64,000 nt of DNA from Photobacterium gaetbulicola Gung47 (lineage in GTDB: Bacteria > Pseudomonadota > Gammaproteobacteria > Enterobacterales > Vibrionaceae), in assembly GCA_000940995.1 (NCBI GenBank), contig CP005973.1, positions 1,736,001-1,800,000 of the forward strand, given 5' to 3'. A model generated the notes under the pieces. The model was not told the origin of the DNA, searched no databases, and worked only from the letters and a program-made list of their open reading frames with translations. Every line of letters starts with the position of its first letter. Positions within the stretch are counted from its first letter, which is position 1. The position numbers were made by a program, and so were the translations under genes. Positions 50,083 through 59,544 of the stretch are shown here, one piece after another.

Positions 50083-51105
50083 TTACAGCTCTATTTGCGC
50101 GGCATAGCTCGGATTGACGAAAACACTGTAGTCAGGCTGCAAACCAGAGATTTTTTTCTCCTGCAACAGGAACTGAGAGGTCGCCTCCAGCGCTTTTACT
50201 GCTCCGCCCTGGGCTTCACAGCCTAACCACTGGCATGACAACTGATCGTCAACAGTTGGGAATTCATAGAGGCTCATAGCCTCGGGGACATTGCTTGCTT
50301 TCCCACCGGTAAGCTTTGCTACCGAGACAGCGATTGGGTGGTCAGCCGAAAAGCCTTCTTTGTTTGAACGGTATTCTTCGTCCGTCTTGGCGAGAACGGT
50401 TAGGAACTCTGTGACAAAGCCGCTATGGCTTTGGGTAAAGGACTTACTGGCGATCAGCCCGTCAAAGGTCGGCTTGCCCCACGCACTCAGCTGCTTGGAA
50501 GTGATCAACACCTCGCCATCTTGCTTAATGGTGCCAAGCGCAGGATCCCAGATAAATGCACCATCAATATCACCCCGCTGCCAGGCGGCTACTATCGCAC
50601 CGGGCTGCATGTTGACCAGCTTGACATCCTTCTCAGTTAAACCAAATTGCTCCAGCGCGAACAGCATGTGGAAGTGTGTCGTTGAAACAAAAGGAACGCC
50701 GAGCGTTTTGCCTTTAAGATCGGAAGGTGAAGAGATACCACTGCCCTTGCGAACGACCAGAGCCTCGGCATCGGCGATGTTTTCCATCACCCATACCAAC
50801 TCCATATCAATACCGTTACTGGCAGCACTGGCGATGGGACTCGAGCCAGCAACGGTCATATCGACCGCCCCCGAAGCCATTGCCGTTATTGCTCTGGCCC
50901 CCGAGTCAAACTTGCGCCACTTGATTGAATAGCCGGTAGCGTCTTCAAACAACTTCTGGTCAATGGCATATTTCATCGGGTTAAACATCCCCTGATAGCC
51001 GATAGTTACCTCTTTCGCTGCCATTGCTGGGCTCGATAGCGTTGCTGCCATAACGCCCACCAAAGCTAATTCTTTCATCCCGAAAAATGTCGTGTTACGA
51101 GTCAT
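50083..51105 (-). CDS. tauA: Taurine-type ABC transporter substrate-binding protein
   Basis: The protein of 340 residues has a signal peptide ending near SSPAMA and a periplasmic binding fold of the SsuA/TauA type (VTIGYQGMFNPMKYAID, ASGAVDMTVAGSSPIASAASNG). ATG 51105 follows AAGGAAG. It captures taurine in the periplasm and delivers it to TauBC. The taurine assignment rests on the neighbouring taurine:pyruvate aminotransferase and TauR-like genes. Confidence 0.9.
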   Translation of the reverse strand: MTRNTTFFGMKELALVGVMAATLSSPAMAAKEVTIGYQGMFNPMKYAIDQKLFEDATGYSIKWRKFDSGARAITAMASGAVDMTVAGSSPIASAASNGIDMELVWVMENIADAEALVVRKGSGISSPSDLKGKTLGVPFVSTTHFHMLFALEQFGLTEKDVKLVNMQPGAIVAAWQRGDIDGAFIWDPALGTIKQDGEVLITSKQLSAWGKPTFDGLIASKSFTQSHSGFVTEFLTVLAKTDEEYRSNKEGFSADHPIAVSVAKLTGGKASNVPEAMSLYEFPTVDDQLSCQWLGCEAQGGAVKALEATSQFLLQEKKISGLQPDYSVFVNPSYAAQIEL

Positions 51106-51293
51106 AGTCACTTCCTTTTGTCGATGGATTAGTGATAACACTACGAATCTCGCCTGCCTTTCGGTAGTGCCAGTTCAGAGGTTTATTGGGCCAGATCTGC
51201 ACCATGGCCATGCTCATAAAGCGTGCAACTCAAAACCCTGAAAAATTCACCATTTACAGGGTGGTATATTGGCTGGATGCGATAAATACGATC

Positions 51294-51319
51294 AAAAAAG
51301 GCTGCCGAAGCAGCCTTAT
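51294..51319 (-). terminator. Rho-independent terminator of tpa
   Basis: AAGGCTGC-TTCG-GCAGCCTTTTTTG on the minus strand, 16 bp after the tpa stop. It separates tpa from tauABC, so tauA needs its own promoter in 51106-51290. Confidence 0.92.
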
Positions 51320-51334
51320 ACCTTTTGATGAGAT

Positions 51335-52708
51335 TTATAGGGCCAATTCTGTGAATGCTCTGTCTAGGGCCAATATAATGCTATCGGCTTCATCACGAGT
51401 AAGAGTCAGCATCGGGCTCAAACACAGGGTATTGTTATAGAGACGGAATGAGCGGTTCGTCCTGCCGATCAATACCCCGTGCTTGGCACACAGAACGACC
51501 ACCTGCATAACAACGTTCTCATTTACCGGCTGTTTGGTAACAGGGTCTTCAACCAACTCTAAGCCGAGGAACAAACCCTTACCCCTGACATCACCAATCA
51601 GCGGGAAACGAGCCTTGAGCACTTCCAGCTGGGCACGCAGATACTCGCCCATATGGGCGGCATTCTCGACCAGGTTTTCCTGCTCAATGATATTCAAATT
51701 TTCCAATGCCGCCGCTGGGCCGGCAGTGCAGCCGCCATAAGTGCTGATATCACGGAAGAAACTCTCGCGCTCGAGCGGCTCTTCGGCAAAGAAATTGAAT
51801 ACCTCTTCAGTCACCACGGTGCAGGATATGGCGGCATAGGCAGAGGCAACCCCCTTTGCCATAGTGACAATATCAGGCTTGATCCCGTAGTGCTGGTAGC
51901 CAAACCAAGCGCCTGTTCGGCCTAACCCGCACACCACTTCATCGACATGAAGCAGGATATCGTATTTGCGGCAGATTGCTTCTACAGCAGGCAAATACCC
52001 CTCTGGCGGTGTGATCACCCCGCCCCCCGCAGTGATCGGCTCTATCACGACGGCACCCACGGTGTCGGGCCCTTCTTGCAATATCACGTCCTCAAATGCC
52101 TTGGCGGCCAACTCACCGTAATTTTCCACATCACCAAACTGACTGCGGTATTCGCAGCAATGGGGGAACTCGACAAACCCCGGAGTAAACGGCCCATACT
52201 GGCTTCGACGCTCTTCCTGGCCCGTGGAACTGAGACAGGTAATCGTTGTGCCGTGGTAATCCCGCTCACGGTAAAGGATCTTATGCTTTTTGCCCCCGTA
52301 TTTTTTTGCTGCTATCTGGCGGACAATTTTATACGCCTTCTCATTAGCTTCCGAACCAGAGTTTGAGAAATACACCTTTCCCATACCTGGCATCAATTCC
52401 AGCAGTTTAGCTGCAAATTGCGCCGCAACAGGAGTCGCCGCCGTACCAGCAAAGTAGTTGAGGTTAACCAATTGTTCCTTGATAGCCTCTGCGATGCTCT
52501 CGCGCCCATACCCAACATTGACGCACCATACTCCCCCTGATGAGGCATCCAAATACTGATTGCCGTGAATATCCCAGACATAGCTTCCCTCACCACGCAC
52601 CATCATTGGAACTGTTTGTGTCGCGTGCTGAGTCATATGGTGCCAAACGGTGTCTTTGTCCATCGCCAATAAGTCACTGGCAGTATATTGCTGGCTGTGC
52701 AAATGCAT
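51335..52708 (-). CDS. tpa: Taurine--pyruvate aminotransferase
   Basis: The protein of 457 residues is a class III aminotransferase with YFSNSGSEANEKAYKI, YHGTT, LLHVDEVVCGLGRTG and PLP Lys in IVTMAKGVASAYA. Overall it resembles Tpa, which moves the amino group of taurine to pyruvate, giving sulfoacetaldehyde and alanine. ATG 52708 follows AGGGAG spaced eight bases; a GTG at 52717 is the alternative. It is divergent from the MocR-type regulator gene. No sulfoacetaldehyde acetyltransferase (xsc) is in the window. Confidence 0.88.
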   Translation of the reverse strand: MHLHSQQYTASDLLAMDKDTVWHHMTQHATQTVPMMVRGEGSYVWDIHGNQYLDASSGGVWCVNVGYGRESIAEAIKEQLVNLNYFAGTAATPVAAQFAAKLLELMPGMGKVYFSNSGSEANEKAYKIVRQIAAKKYGGKKHKILYRERDYHGTTITCLSSTGQEERRSQYGPFTPGFVEFPHCCEYRSQFGDVENYGELAAKAFEDVILQEGPDTVGAVVIEPITAGGGVITPPEGYLPAVEAICRKYDILLHVDEVVCGLGRTGAWFGYQHYGIKPDIVTMAKGVASAYAAISCTVVTEEVFNFFAEEPLERESFFRDISTYGGCTAGPAAALENLNIIEQENLVENAAHMGEYLRAQLEVLKARFPLIGDVRGKGLFLGLELVEDPVTKQPVNENVVMQVVVLCAKHGVLIGRTNRSFRLYNNTLCLSPMLTLTRDEADSIILALDRAFTELAL

Positions 52709-52873
52709 ATCGATCACTCCCTATTTTTACATACCCCCAAATTAGGCAAGCTTGCTCCTGCGCCATAGCGCCAGTTTGAAATTTTTGTAGGGGCAACAAA
52801 GACAGCATAAATGCACCTTTGGCACATATCGTGCTGAAAACAGGGGAGATGTTTTGATATCAAGGATGATGCA

Positions 52874-54358
52874 ATGAAAAGTGAGCACTTAATCCACATT
52901 CAATTTTCACCCGAGCGTAGCCTCCAGGAACAAATTCGTGAACACCTACTGGAAAAAATCAATGATGGCTTTTTCAGTGACAAAGCCCTTCCCTCTTGCC
53001 GCAAACTAGCAACAATGCTGAGGGTGTCACGCAACACGGTAGTACTGGTTTATGATCGGTTGGTTGATGAGGGTTACCTATTATCCCACCAGCGAAGCGG
53101 GTATTTTGTTAATCCGGCCAGCTCATCTCTTCCACCTCTATCTCCTTCTTCGCTGCCCAGTAACGGAGCGCGCCCTGCACAGTTTTGGTACAACCGGATA
53201 AAGCCAGAACTCAGTCAACAACGCAATATCGAAAAGCCCAGCGATTGGCAGCAATACCCTTACCCTTTCATTTTCGGCCAACCAGACCATTCGCTATTCC
53301 CTCTCAACCATTGGCGCGAGTGTGGCCGACTGGCCCAACGTGCCAGCGTGATCAAAGACTGGATTTCCGACTCAATAGACAGTGACGATCCCGCCCTGGT
53401 GAAACAGATCCAAAGCAATGTCCTGAGCAAACGGGGGATCCATGCTAGGCCCGAGCAGATCCTTATCACGATAGGAACCCAAAACTCCCTATACCTGCTG
53501 GCAAGCCTCCTCTCCAATGGCACCACAACCATCGGCGTGGAAGATCCCGGTTACCCGGATGCACGTAATATTTTTGCCAGTCACGGGGCCGCTATCCAAC
53601 CTCTGCCCATCGACCAGCAGGGGTTGACTCTCAACCCCAGCCTATATCGCTGTGACTATGTTTATACGACGCCCAGCCATCAGGTGCCAACCAATGTCAC
53701 CATGTCCATGGCTAGGCGCAAAGCGCTGTTGGAGGCCGCGGAAAGCCATGATTTGGTGATTATCGAGGACGATTATGACAGTGAAGTCAACCTTATCGCC
53801 GAGCCACTTCCCTCCCTGAAAAGCCTCGATGACAGTGGCAGGGTCATTTACGTTGGTAGCCTGTCCAAATCCCTGTCACCCGGTTTGAGGGTTGGCTTTA
53901 TGGTCGCCGATGAGGCTTTGATCACTGCAGCCAGACAGCTCAGACGCCTGATGTACCGGCATCCTCCCTCCAATAACCAGCGTACCTGCGCACTGTTTAT
54001 ATCGATGGGCTATTACGATACTTACCTGCGCAAACTACGCAGCCATTACAGCGAAAAATGGCAAATCATGCGCCAAAGCATAGAAGCTTACCTGCCACAA
54101 TGTATAACCAACCAGACGCTCGGAGGGAGTGCTTTCTGGCTAAAGCTCCCCGACGGGGTCTGTGCCCAATCACTCCAGTACCAAGCCAGACAGGCCGGGG
54201 TTTTGATTGAAGATGGGGATGTCCATTTTTTAACGCCACATAACCAAAGCCAGGGCTTCATCCGCCTGGGTTTCTTTGCCATCCCGGAAAATAAAATTGA
54301 ACCTGGGATCCGCAAACTTGCGGAAATTATTGCGCAACTGTCCCCACAAAAATCATGA
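52874..54358 (+). CDS. tauR: MocR/PdxR-type regulator, probable TauR
   Basis: The 494-residue protein joins a GntR-type winged helix (residues 10-75: LQEQIREHLLEKINDGFF ... RVSRNTVVLVYDRL) to an aminotransferase class I-like domain with the PLP Lys in VGSLSKSLSPGLRVG. Such regulators sense PLP or an amino compound and often activate a divergent gene; TauR controls taurine genes this way. Its position divergent from tpa, with 165 bp between start codons, supports that role. Target sites were not resolved. Confidence 0.87.
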   Translation: MKSEHLIHIQFSPERSLQEQIREHLLEKINDGFFSDKALPSCRKLATMLRVSRNTVVLVYDRLVDEGYLLSHQRSGYFVNPASSSLPPLSPSSLPSNGARPAQFWYNRIKPELSQQRNIEKPSDWQQYPYPFIFGQPDHSLFPLNHWRECGRLAQRASVIKDWISDSIDSDDPALVKQIQSNVLSKRGIHARPEQILITIGTQNSLYLLASLLSNGTTTIGVEDPGYPDARNIFASHGAAIQPLPIDQQGLTLNPSLYRCDYVYTTPSHQVPTNVTMSMARRKALLEAAESHDLVIIEDDYDSEVNLIAEPLPSLKSLDDSGRVIYVGSLSKSLSPGLRVGFMVADEALITAARQLRRLMYRHPPSNNQRTCALFISMGYYDTYLRKLRSHYSEKWQIMRQSIEAYLPQCITNQTLGGSAFWLKLPDGVCAQSLQYQARQAGVLIEDGDVHFLTPHNQSQGFIRLGFFAIPENKIEPGIRKLAEIIAQLSPQKS

Positions 54359-54433
54359 ACTGGCTCTAATCAACCACACTGCTAATTCTTAATCTGAAGC
54401 TATGAATGATTGGCAACAGACAAGGATGGCAGT

Positions 54434-55174
54434 GTGTTTATCTCAGTTAGCATACCTTTAGTGCTCTTTATTGCTGCTTTTATCCGCGGCTATACCGGTT
54501 TTGGCTTTTCCGCCATCGCGATTTTGGTGCTTACGCTGTATTACCCAGTCGCAGAAACTGTTCCGGCGGTGTTGCTGATGGATTTGTTGATCAGCTTACC
54601 CTTGGTGGCTAAAAGCTGGGACAACACCGATTTTCATGCCCTTCGCCGAATTTTACTGGCGACGATGGCGGGAATACCTGTCGGCCTCGCGTTACTTCAT
54701 TGGCTGCCAGAACCTAGTTTGCAGCTGTTGGTGCCAGCCACCATTCTCGCAATGGCGCTATTGCCCAAGCTGAACCTTACGCTGGCACAAAAGGCCATTG
54801 CCTCACCGGTTTTGTGCGGCGTAATGTCAGGCTGGACAACCAGCGCTGTCTCGTCTGGTGGCGCGCCGGTTGTGATTCACTTGCGCTACAGCGGCCTATC
54901 AGCAGGTAAGCAACGAGATACATTGATTTGTTATTTCTTTCTCACGACCTGTATGGCTGTCGGTTTGGGGTATGGGCTAAATAAATCCTTTTCCCTGATA
55001 CCCGATGCCCCGGTCGCCTTACTGGCCATTTCGCTGATTGGCGTCTTGATTGGCCAACACTTATTTATTCGCAGGCATATTGCCGCCATCCAGCATGGCG
55101 CCTATTACCTGCTGATTTCACTCTCGGGCTGGATGCTATTACACGCAGCATGCCAACCTTGGCTTTTAGGTTAA
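54434..55174 (+). CDS. TauE/SafE-family exporter (sulfonate/isethionate export likely)
   Basis: The protein of 246 residues has about eight membrane helices and the TauE/SafE opening IRGYTGFGFSAIAILVL and GVMSGWTTSAVSSGGAPVV. The family exports sulfite, sulfoacetate or related anions. Start is GTG at 54434 with AAGGA seven bases upstream. It lies 13 bp before the reductase gene, which fits export of isethionate as with IsfE of taurine-using marine bacteria; the exact substrate is inferred. Confidence 0.84.
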   Translation: MFISVSIPLVLFIAAFIRGYTGFGFSAIAILVLTLYYPVAETVPAVLLMDLLISLPLVAKSWDNTDFHALRRILLATMAGIPVGLALLHWLPEPSLQLLVPATILAMALLPKLNLTLAQKAIASPVLCGVMSGWTTSAVSSGGAPVVIHLRYSGLSAGKQRDTLICYFFLTTCMAVGLGYGLNKSFSLIPDAPVALLAISLIGVLIGQHLFIRRHIAAIQHGAYYLLISLSGWMLLHAACQPWLLG

Positions 55175-55187
55175 AAGGAGATTAGCC

Positions 55188-55967
55188 ATGGCTCGACCAA
55201 CCGTCTTTATCACAGGGGCAACCTCAGGTTTTGGGCTTGCTACCGCCCGCTATTTTGCCCAGGAAGGTTACGCGTTAATCATTACCGGGCGCCGGGAAGA
55301 GCGCCTCAGAAAACTGGCAGATGAACTCTCTCAATTGGCCCCTGTGCATTTTGCGGCTATGGATGTTCGACATATCGAGCAAGTCCAGCAGACCATCAGC
55401 GAACTTCCCTTGCCATTCAAAAACATCGAGGTTTTAGTCAACAACGCCGGCCTAGCCTTAGGGGCATCATCAGCCGATCAAGCCAAACTCAGTGACTGGC
55501 ATACCATGATTGAAACCAATGTAACCGGCCTTGTTAATGTCACCCATGCCTTGCTGCCAATTCTCAAGCAGCAACCCAAAGCAAGCATCATTAACCTTGC
55601 CAGCATTGCGGCCAATTGGGCGTACCCCGGCAGCCATGTTTACGGTGCCAGCAAGGCTTTCGTCGCCCAGTTCAGCCGTAATCTACGCAGTGATTTTGCT
55701 GGAACCGGAATTCGGGTTACCAGCTTGGAGCCAGGACTGTCCGAAAGCGAGTTCAGCCTAGTCCGGTTCAACGGCGACCAAGCCAAGTACAACGCCATCT
55801 ATGAGCAAACCAACCCGCTGCAACCCGAAGACATTGCGGAGATCATTGGCTGGATCGCCCAGCAGCCCGCCCACATCAACATCAATAGCCTTGAAGTCAT
55901 GCCTACATCGCAAGCCTGGGACAACTTCAAGGTCATCAAACAAAATACAAACAATATTATTGCTTAA
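55188..55967 (+). CDS. isfD: Short-chain reductase, probable sulfoacetaldehyde reductase
   Basis: The 259-residue SDR has TGATSGFG, NNAGLALG, Ser in NLASIAA and YGASKA, and resembles YdfG-type hydroxyacid dehydrogenases. IsfD, a member of this branch, reduces sulfoacetaldehyde to isethionate with NADPH in bacteria that use taurine only for nitrogen. Location between the exporter and alanine dehydrogenase genes of a taurine operon supports that function over YdfG itself. AAGGAG precedes the ATG. Confidence 0.78.
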   Translation: MARPTVFITGATSGFGLATARYFAQEGYALIITGRREERLRKLADELSQLAPVHFAAMDVRHIEQVQQTISELPLPFKNIEVLVNNAGLALGASSADQAKLSDWHTMIETNVTGLVNVTHALLPILKQQPKASIINLASIAANWAYPGSHVYGASKAFVAQFSRNLRSDFAGTGIRVTSLEPGLSESEFSLVRFNGDQAKYNAIYEQTNPLQPEDIAEIIGWIAQQPAHININSLEVMPTSQAWDNFKVIKQNTNNIIA

Positions 55968-55979
55968 AAGGAGTTAACC

Positions 55980-57101
55980 ATGAAAATTGGCGTACCTAAG
56001 GAAATCAAAGTCCATGAATACCGTGTCGGCATGACCCCGGCCAGCGTCCGTGAGGTCTGTGCCCAGGGCCATACGGTTTTCGTTGAAAGCACTGCCGGCA
56101 TGGGCATTGGCTGCTGCGATGAAGAATACAAAAAAGCAGGGGCAGTGATTCTGCCCGATGCCGACGCAGTATTCGAAGCTGCCGAGATGATCGTCAAGGT
56201 CAAGGAGCCCTTGGCTGTAGAGCGCGCCCGCCTTCGCCCAGGGCAACTTCTCTTTACCTACCTGCACCTTGCCCCGGATATGGCGCAAACAGAAGACCTG
56301 CTTGCCAGTGACGCGGTCTGCATTGCTTATGAGACCGTAACAGGCCCGAACAACAGCCTACCTTTGCTGGCACCAATGTCAGAAGTGGCGGGCCGAATGT
56401 CCATCCAGGCTGGTGCCGCCTGCTTGGAGAAATCACAGGGTGGGATCGGTCTGCTGCTAGGCGGTGTTGCCGGTGTTGCCCCAGCTAAAGTGACTATTAT
56501 TGGTGGCGGCGTGGTTGGATCCAATGCCGCTCAAATGGCGGTTGGCCTCGGCGCTGAAACGACCATTTTGGACAACAACATTGATACCCTGCGTAAACTC
56601 AACGTTCAATTTGGCTCAAGCGTGAAAACCGTCTACTCGAACCAGCAGAACCTTGAAGATGCGGTAGTTGGCGCGGATTTAGTCATTGGTGGGGTGCTGA
56701 TACCTGGCGCCGCAGCGCCTAAGTTGGTCACTGAAGCTATGGTGCAAGCAATGCGCCCAGGCTCGGCCTTGGTTGACGTGGCAATTGATCAGGGGGGCTG
56801 TTTTGCCACCTCAAGGGTCACCACCCATGATGAACCCACTTACATTGTTGATGATGTGGTGCATTACTGCGTCGGTAATATGCCAGGAGCTCTCGCCCGT
56901 ACCTCGGCCTTTGCCCTCAACAATGCGACCCTACCCTATATTCTCCGCCTGGCAAACCTTGGCTACAAGCGCGCCCTGCAGGCCGATCAGCACCTCAAGA
57001 ATGGCTTGAATGTCATCCACGGCAAGGTGACCAATGAAAGTGTTGCCAATAGCCTGGACTTATCTTTTATCTCCCAAGATAAAGCATTGGCTGTCGCATA
57101 A
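55980..57101 (+). CDS. ald: Alanine dehydrogenase
   Basis: The 373-residue protein opens MKIGVPKEIKVHEYRVGMTP, has VKVKEP (substrate Lys region), YLHLAPD and NAD loop IIGGGVVGSNAAQMA. It deaminates alanine to pyruvate, ammonia and NADH. In this operon it would regenerate the pyruvate used by taurine:pyruvate aminotransferase and release nitrogen as ammonium. It sits 12 bp after the reductase gene with its own AAGGAG and ends at a strong terminator. Confidence 0.95.
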   Translation: MKIGVPKEIKVHEYRVGMTPASVREVCAQGHTVFVESTAGMGIGCCDEEYKKAGAVILPDADAVFEAAEMIVKVKEPLAVERARLRPGQLLFTYLHLAPDMAQTEDLLASDAVCIAYETVTGPNNSLPLLAPMSEVAGRMSIQAGAACLEKSQGGIGLLLGGVAGVAPAKVTIIGGGVVGSNAAQMAVGLGAETTILDNNIDTLRKLNVQFGSSVKTVYSNQQNLEDAVVGADLVIGGVLIPGAAAPKLVTEAMVQAMRPGSALVDVAIDQGGCFATSRVTTHDEPTYIVDDVVHYCVGNMPGALARTSAFALNNATLPYILRLANLGYKRALQADQHLKNGLNVIHGKVTNESVANSLDLSFISQDKALAVA

Positions 57102-57108
57102 ATTAAAA

Positions 57109-57142
57109 AGGCCGGTAGCGAGTTACGCAACGCTACCGGCCT
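57109..57142 (+). terminator. Rho-independent terminator of the taurine operon
   Basis: GGCCGGTAGCG, a 10-base loop, and CGCTACCGGCC form a strong stem 8 bp after ald; downstream CTATTCCCTTTTC is a moderate T-tract. Confidence 0.82.
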
Positions 57143-57240
57143 ATTCCCTTTTCTCATACCCCTCCACTTTTATTCGTTTGCCCATGAAAGTGAATTGGCT
57201 CAACAATCAACACATCTGTTGATATGCAAGGAATCTAACA

Positions 57241-58572
57241 ATGAGCCATGTTTTCCACCGCCACTGCCATACCCCGCTTCCCACAGTAGTTAGCGGGCAT
57301 GGGATATACCTGTCCGACAGCGACGGAAAGCTATACCTCGATGGCTGCGGCGGTGCCGCCGTCTCTAATTTGGGCCATAACCACCAGCGGGTAAAAGCCG
57401 CAATCGCCCAACAACTTGGGGCTATTCCCTACGCCCATTCCGGTTTTTTCACCAGCAATAGCAGTGAGCAACTCGCCAAACGACTGGCAGAACTCGCACC
57501 CGATGCTTTGAAACACACTTACTTTGTCAGCGGCGGCTCCGAAGCGGTAGAAGCGGCGCTGAAAATGGCGCGGCAATACTTTGTCGAGAAGGGAAAGCCG
57601 CAGAAAAGCCAGTTCATCGCCCGGCGCCAGAGCTATCACGGCAATACCCTCGGTGCACTTTCGGTCGGCGGCAACGAATGGCGGCGCGAACCTTTCAGGC
57701 CGATACTCTCGGCAGCCCACCATATCGCCCCTTGCTATGCCTACCGTGATCAGCAGCCGGGAGAATCAGAGCTGGCCTACAGCATGAGGGTAGCGAATGA
57801 GCTAGAGCAAAAGATCCTTGAGCTGGGAGCCGACAACGTAATGGCATTCATTGCCGAGCCCGTGGTCGGTGCAACCGCTGGGGCCCTGCCTGCTACTGAA
57901 GGCTATTTCAAGCGGATCAGGGAGATTTGCGACACCTATGATGTATTACTGATCCTTGATGAAGTGATGTGCGGTATCGGTCGGACCGGCACCTTTTTCG
58001 CCTTTGAGCAGGAAGTTATCGTGCCTGATATTGTCACTGTCGCCAAAGGGCTTGGCGCAGGCTACCAGCCTATCGGTGCAACTATTGTCCATGACGATAT
58101 CTACCAGGCGATCGCCTCAGGATCTGGCTTCTTCCAACATGGTCACACTTTTATGGGTCACCCGATGGCGTGTGCAGCGGCCCTGGCAACTATCGATACC
58201 ATTATCGAAGACAGCCTACTCGACAAGGTCAGGCTGCGTGGTAAGCAACTTTTGTCAAAGCTCAACGACACACTTGGGCCACTGCCCTATGTCGGCGATA
58301 TCCGTGGGAAGGGCTTGTTTATTGGTATTGAGTTAGTCGCAAACAAACAGTCGAAAGCCCCCCTTCCCAGCTGTTCGCAGGCCCACGAAGCCATTAAAAC
58401 AGTCGCCATGAACAACGGGCTGATGTGCTACCCCATGGCTGGGACAATCGACGGTAAAGCCGGCCACCATATTTTGTTGGCACCGCCTTTCATTATTGAA
58501 GAACACCAGCTTGATGAGCTGGTCAGCAAATTACACGCCTCACTGCTCCAGGCTTCGGCACAATGGATGTAG
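57241..58572 (+). CDS. Class III aminotransferase of unknown substrate
   Basis: The 443-residue enzyme has YFVSGGSEAVEAALKMAR, YHGNTLGALS, LILDEVMCGIGRTG and PLP Lys in TVAKGLGAGYQP. It belongs to the omega-transaminase group but does not closely match the Tpa in this window. It is first of an operon with a BKACE-type enzyme and a TAXI binding protein, suggesting breakdown of an imported amino compound through a beta-keto acid. Its specific amine is unknown. Confidence 0.85.
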   Translation: MSHVFHRHCHTPLPTVVSGHGIYLSDSDGKLYLDGCGGAAVSNLGHNHQRVKAAIAQQLGAIPYAHSGFFTSNSSEQLAKRLAELAPDALKHTYFVSGGSEAVEAALKMARQYFVEKGKPQKSQFIARRQSYHGNTLGALSVGGNEWRREPFRPILSAAHHIAPCYAYRDQQPGESELAYSMRVANELEQKILELGADNVMAFIAEPVVGATAGALPATEGYFKRIREICDTYDVLLILDEVMCGIGRTGTFFAFEQEVIVPDIVTVAKGLGAGYQPIGATIVHDDIYQAIASGSGFFQHGHTFMGHPMACAAALATIDTIIEDSLLDKVRLRGKQLLSKLNDTLGPLPYVGDIRGKGLFIGIELVANKQSKAPLPSCSQAHEAIKTVAMNNGLMCYPMAGTIDGKAGHHILLAPPFIIEEHQLDELVSKLHASLLQASAQWM

Positions 58573-58633
58573 GGGTTTAGGGGTTTAGCGGCTATGGGCT
58601 GTGGTAAAGCAATCACATAAAAGGAGAAAACAA

Positions 58634-59485
58634 ATGCAGCAAACACCGTCAGTCGTTCAATCGGCCATTATTGTGGCTCCCAACGGGGCAAGGAAAACCA
58701 AAACCGATCACCCTGCCCTACCAATGAAGCAGCAGGAAATCATTGATGAGGTTATCGCCTGCCGCGACGCGGGGGCGGCCATGGTGCACCTCCATGCCAG
58801 GGATAAAAGCGGCAAACACTCCTTGGAGATCGAAGATAACCTCCACCTATACCATGGCCTCAAAGCACGGGTTGGTGAGAGTATTATTGTCCAGCTGACC
58901 ACCGAAGCCATCGGGCAATATTCCCCCGCCCAACAAATGGCCTTGATCAATGAGGTCAGGCCGGAAGCGGCTTCTTTGGCTCTGAGCGAGTTGCTCGCCG
59001 ACGGTTACGGCCCAGATACAGCACTGCTAGATAAGGCGAGCGCCTTTTTTCACCATGTTGCTGAACAGGGGATCATCGCCCAGTACATTCTCTACAGCCC
59101 GCGAGATCTCGAGCGTTATTTTACCCTGCTGGATCAAGGGCTGCTGCCAACAAGCAACCACCACTTACTGCTGGTGCTCGGTCGCTACGACAAACACCAA
59201 ACCGCCTCGCCGCAAGATCTGCCACCTTTTTTACAGGAGCGTCTGTTCAGCCATGGCAAGCGCTGGGCTGTCTGCGCGTTCGGAAAATATGAACACCTTT
59301 GCCTGACAGCGTCTATGATTATGGGTGGAGATATTCGAGTTGGCTTTGAAAATAATCATGTTAATCATCTAGGTACATTAGCCTCAAGCAACGCACAACA
59401 AGTGGCTAACCTTGCCGAAACCGCCAAGCAACTTGGTCTGGCGCCCCTTGACGCTTACTATTTTCGCCAGCTCCTCACTGCCTAG
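58634..59485 (+). CDS. BKACE-family beta-keto acid cleavage enzyme
   Basis: The 283-residue TIM-barrel protein has the zinc-binding MVHLHARD (H-x-H) near residue 50 and SLALSELLADGYGPDT, features of the BKACE/Kce family. Such enzymes react a beta-keto acid with acetyl-CoA to give acetoacetate and a new acyl-CoA. Kce of lysine fermentation uses 3-keto-5-aminohexanoate, but other members act on many keto acids. It sits 61 bp after the aminotransferase gene, which could make its keto acid substrate. ATG 58634 follows AAAGGAG. Confidence 0.84.
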   Translation: MQQTPSVVQSAIIVAPNGARKTKTDHPALPMKQQEIIDEVIACRDAGAAMVHLHARDKSGKHSLEIEDNLHLYHGLKARVGESIIVQLTTEAIGQYSPAQQMALINEVRPEAASLALSELLADGYGPDTALLDKASAFFHHVAEQGIIAQYILYSPRDLERYFTLLDQGLLPTSNHHLLLVLGRYDKHQTASPQDLPPFLQERLFSHGKRWAVCAFGKYEHLCLTASMIMGGDIRVGFENNHVNHLGTLASSNAQQVANLAETAKQLGLAPLDAYYFRQLLTA

Positions 59486-59544
59486 CCAGAAGCAGTAAAC
59501 ATTGGCTTTGCTTTTTGTGTAACACTCATCATAAAGGGAATTTT

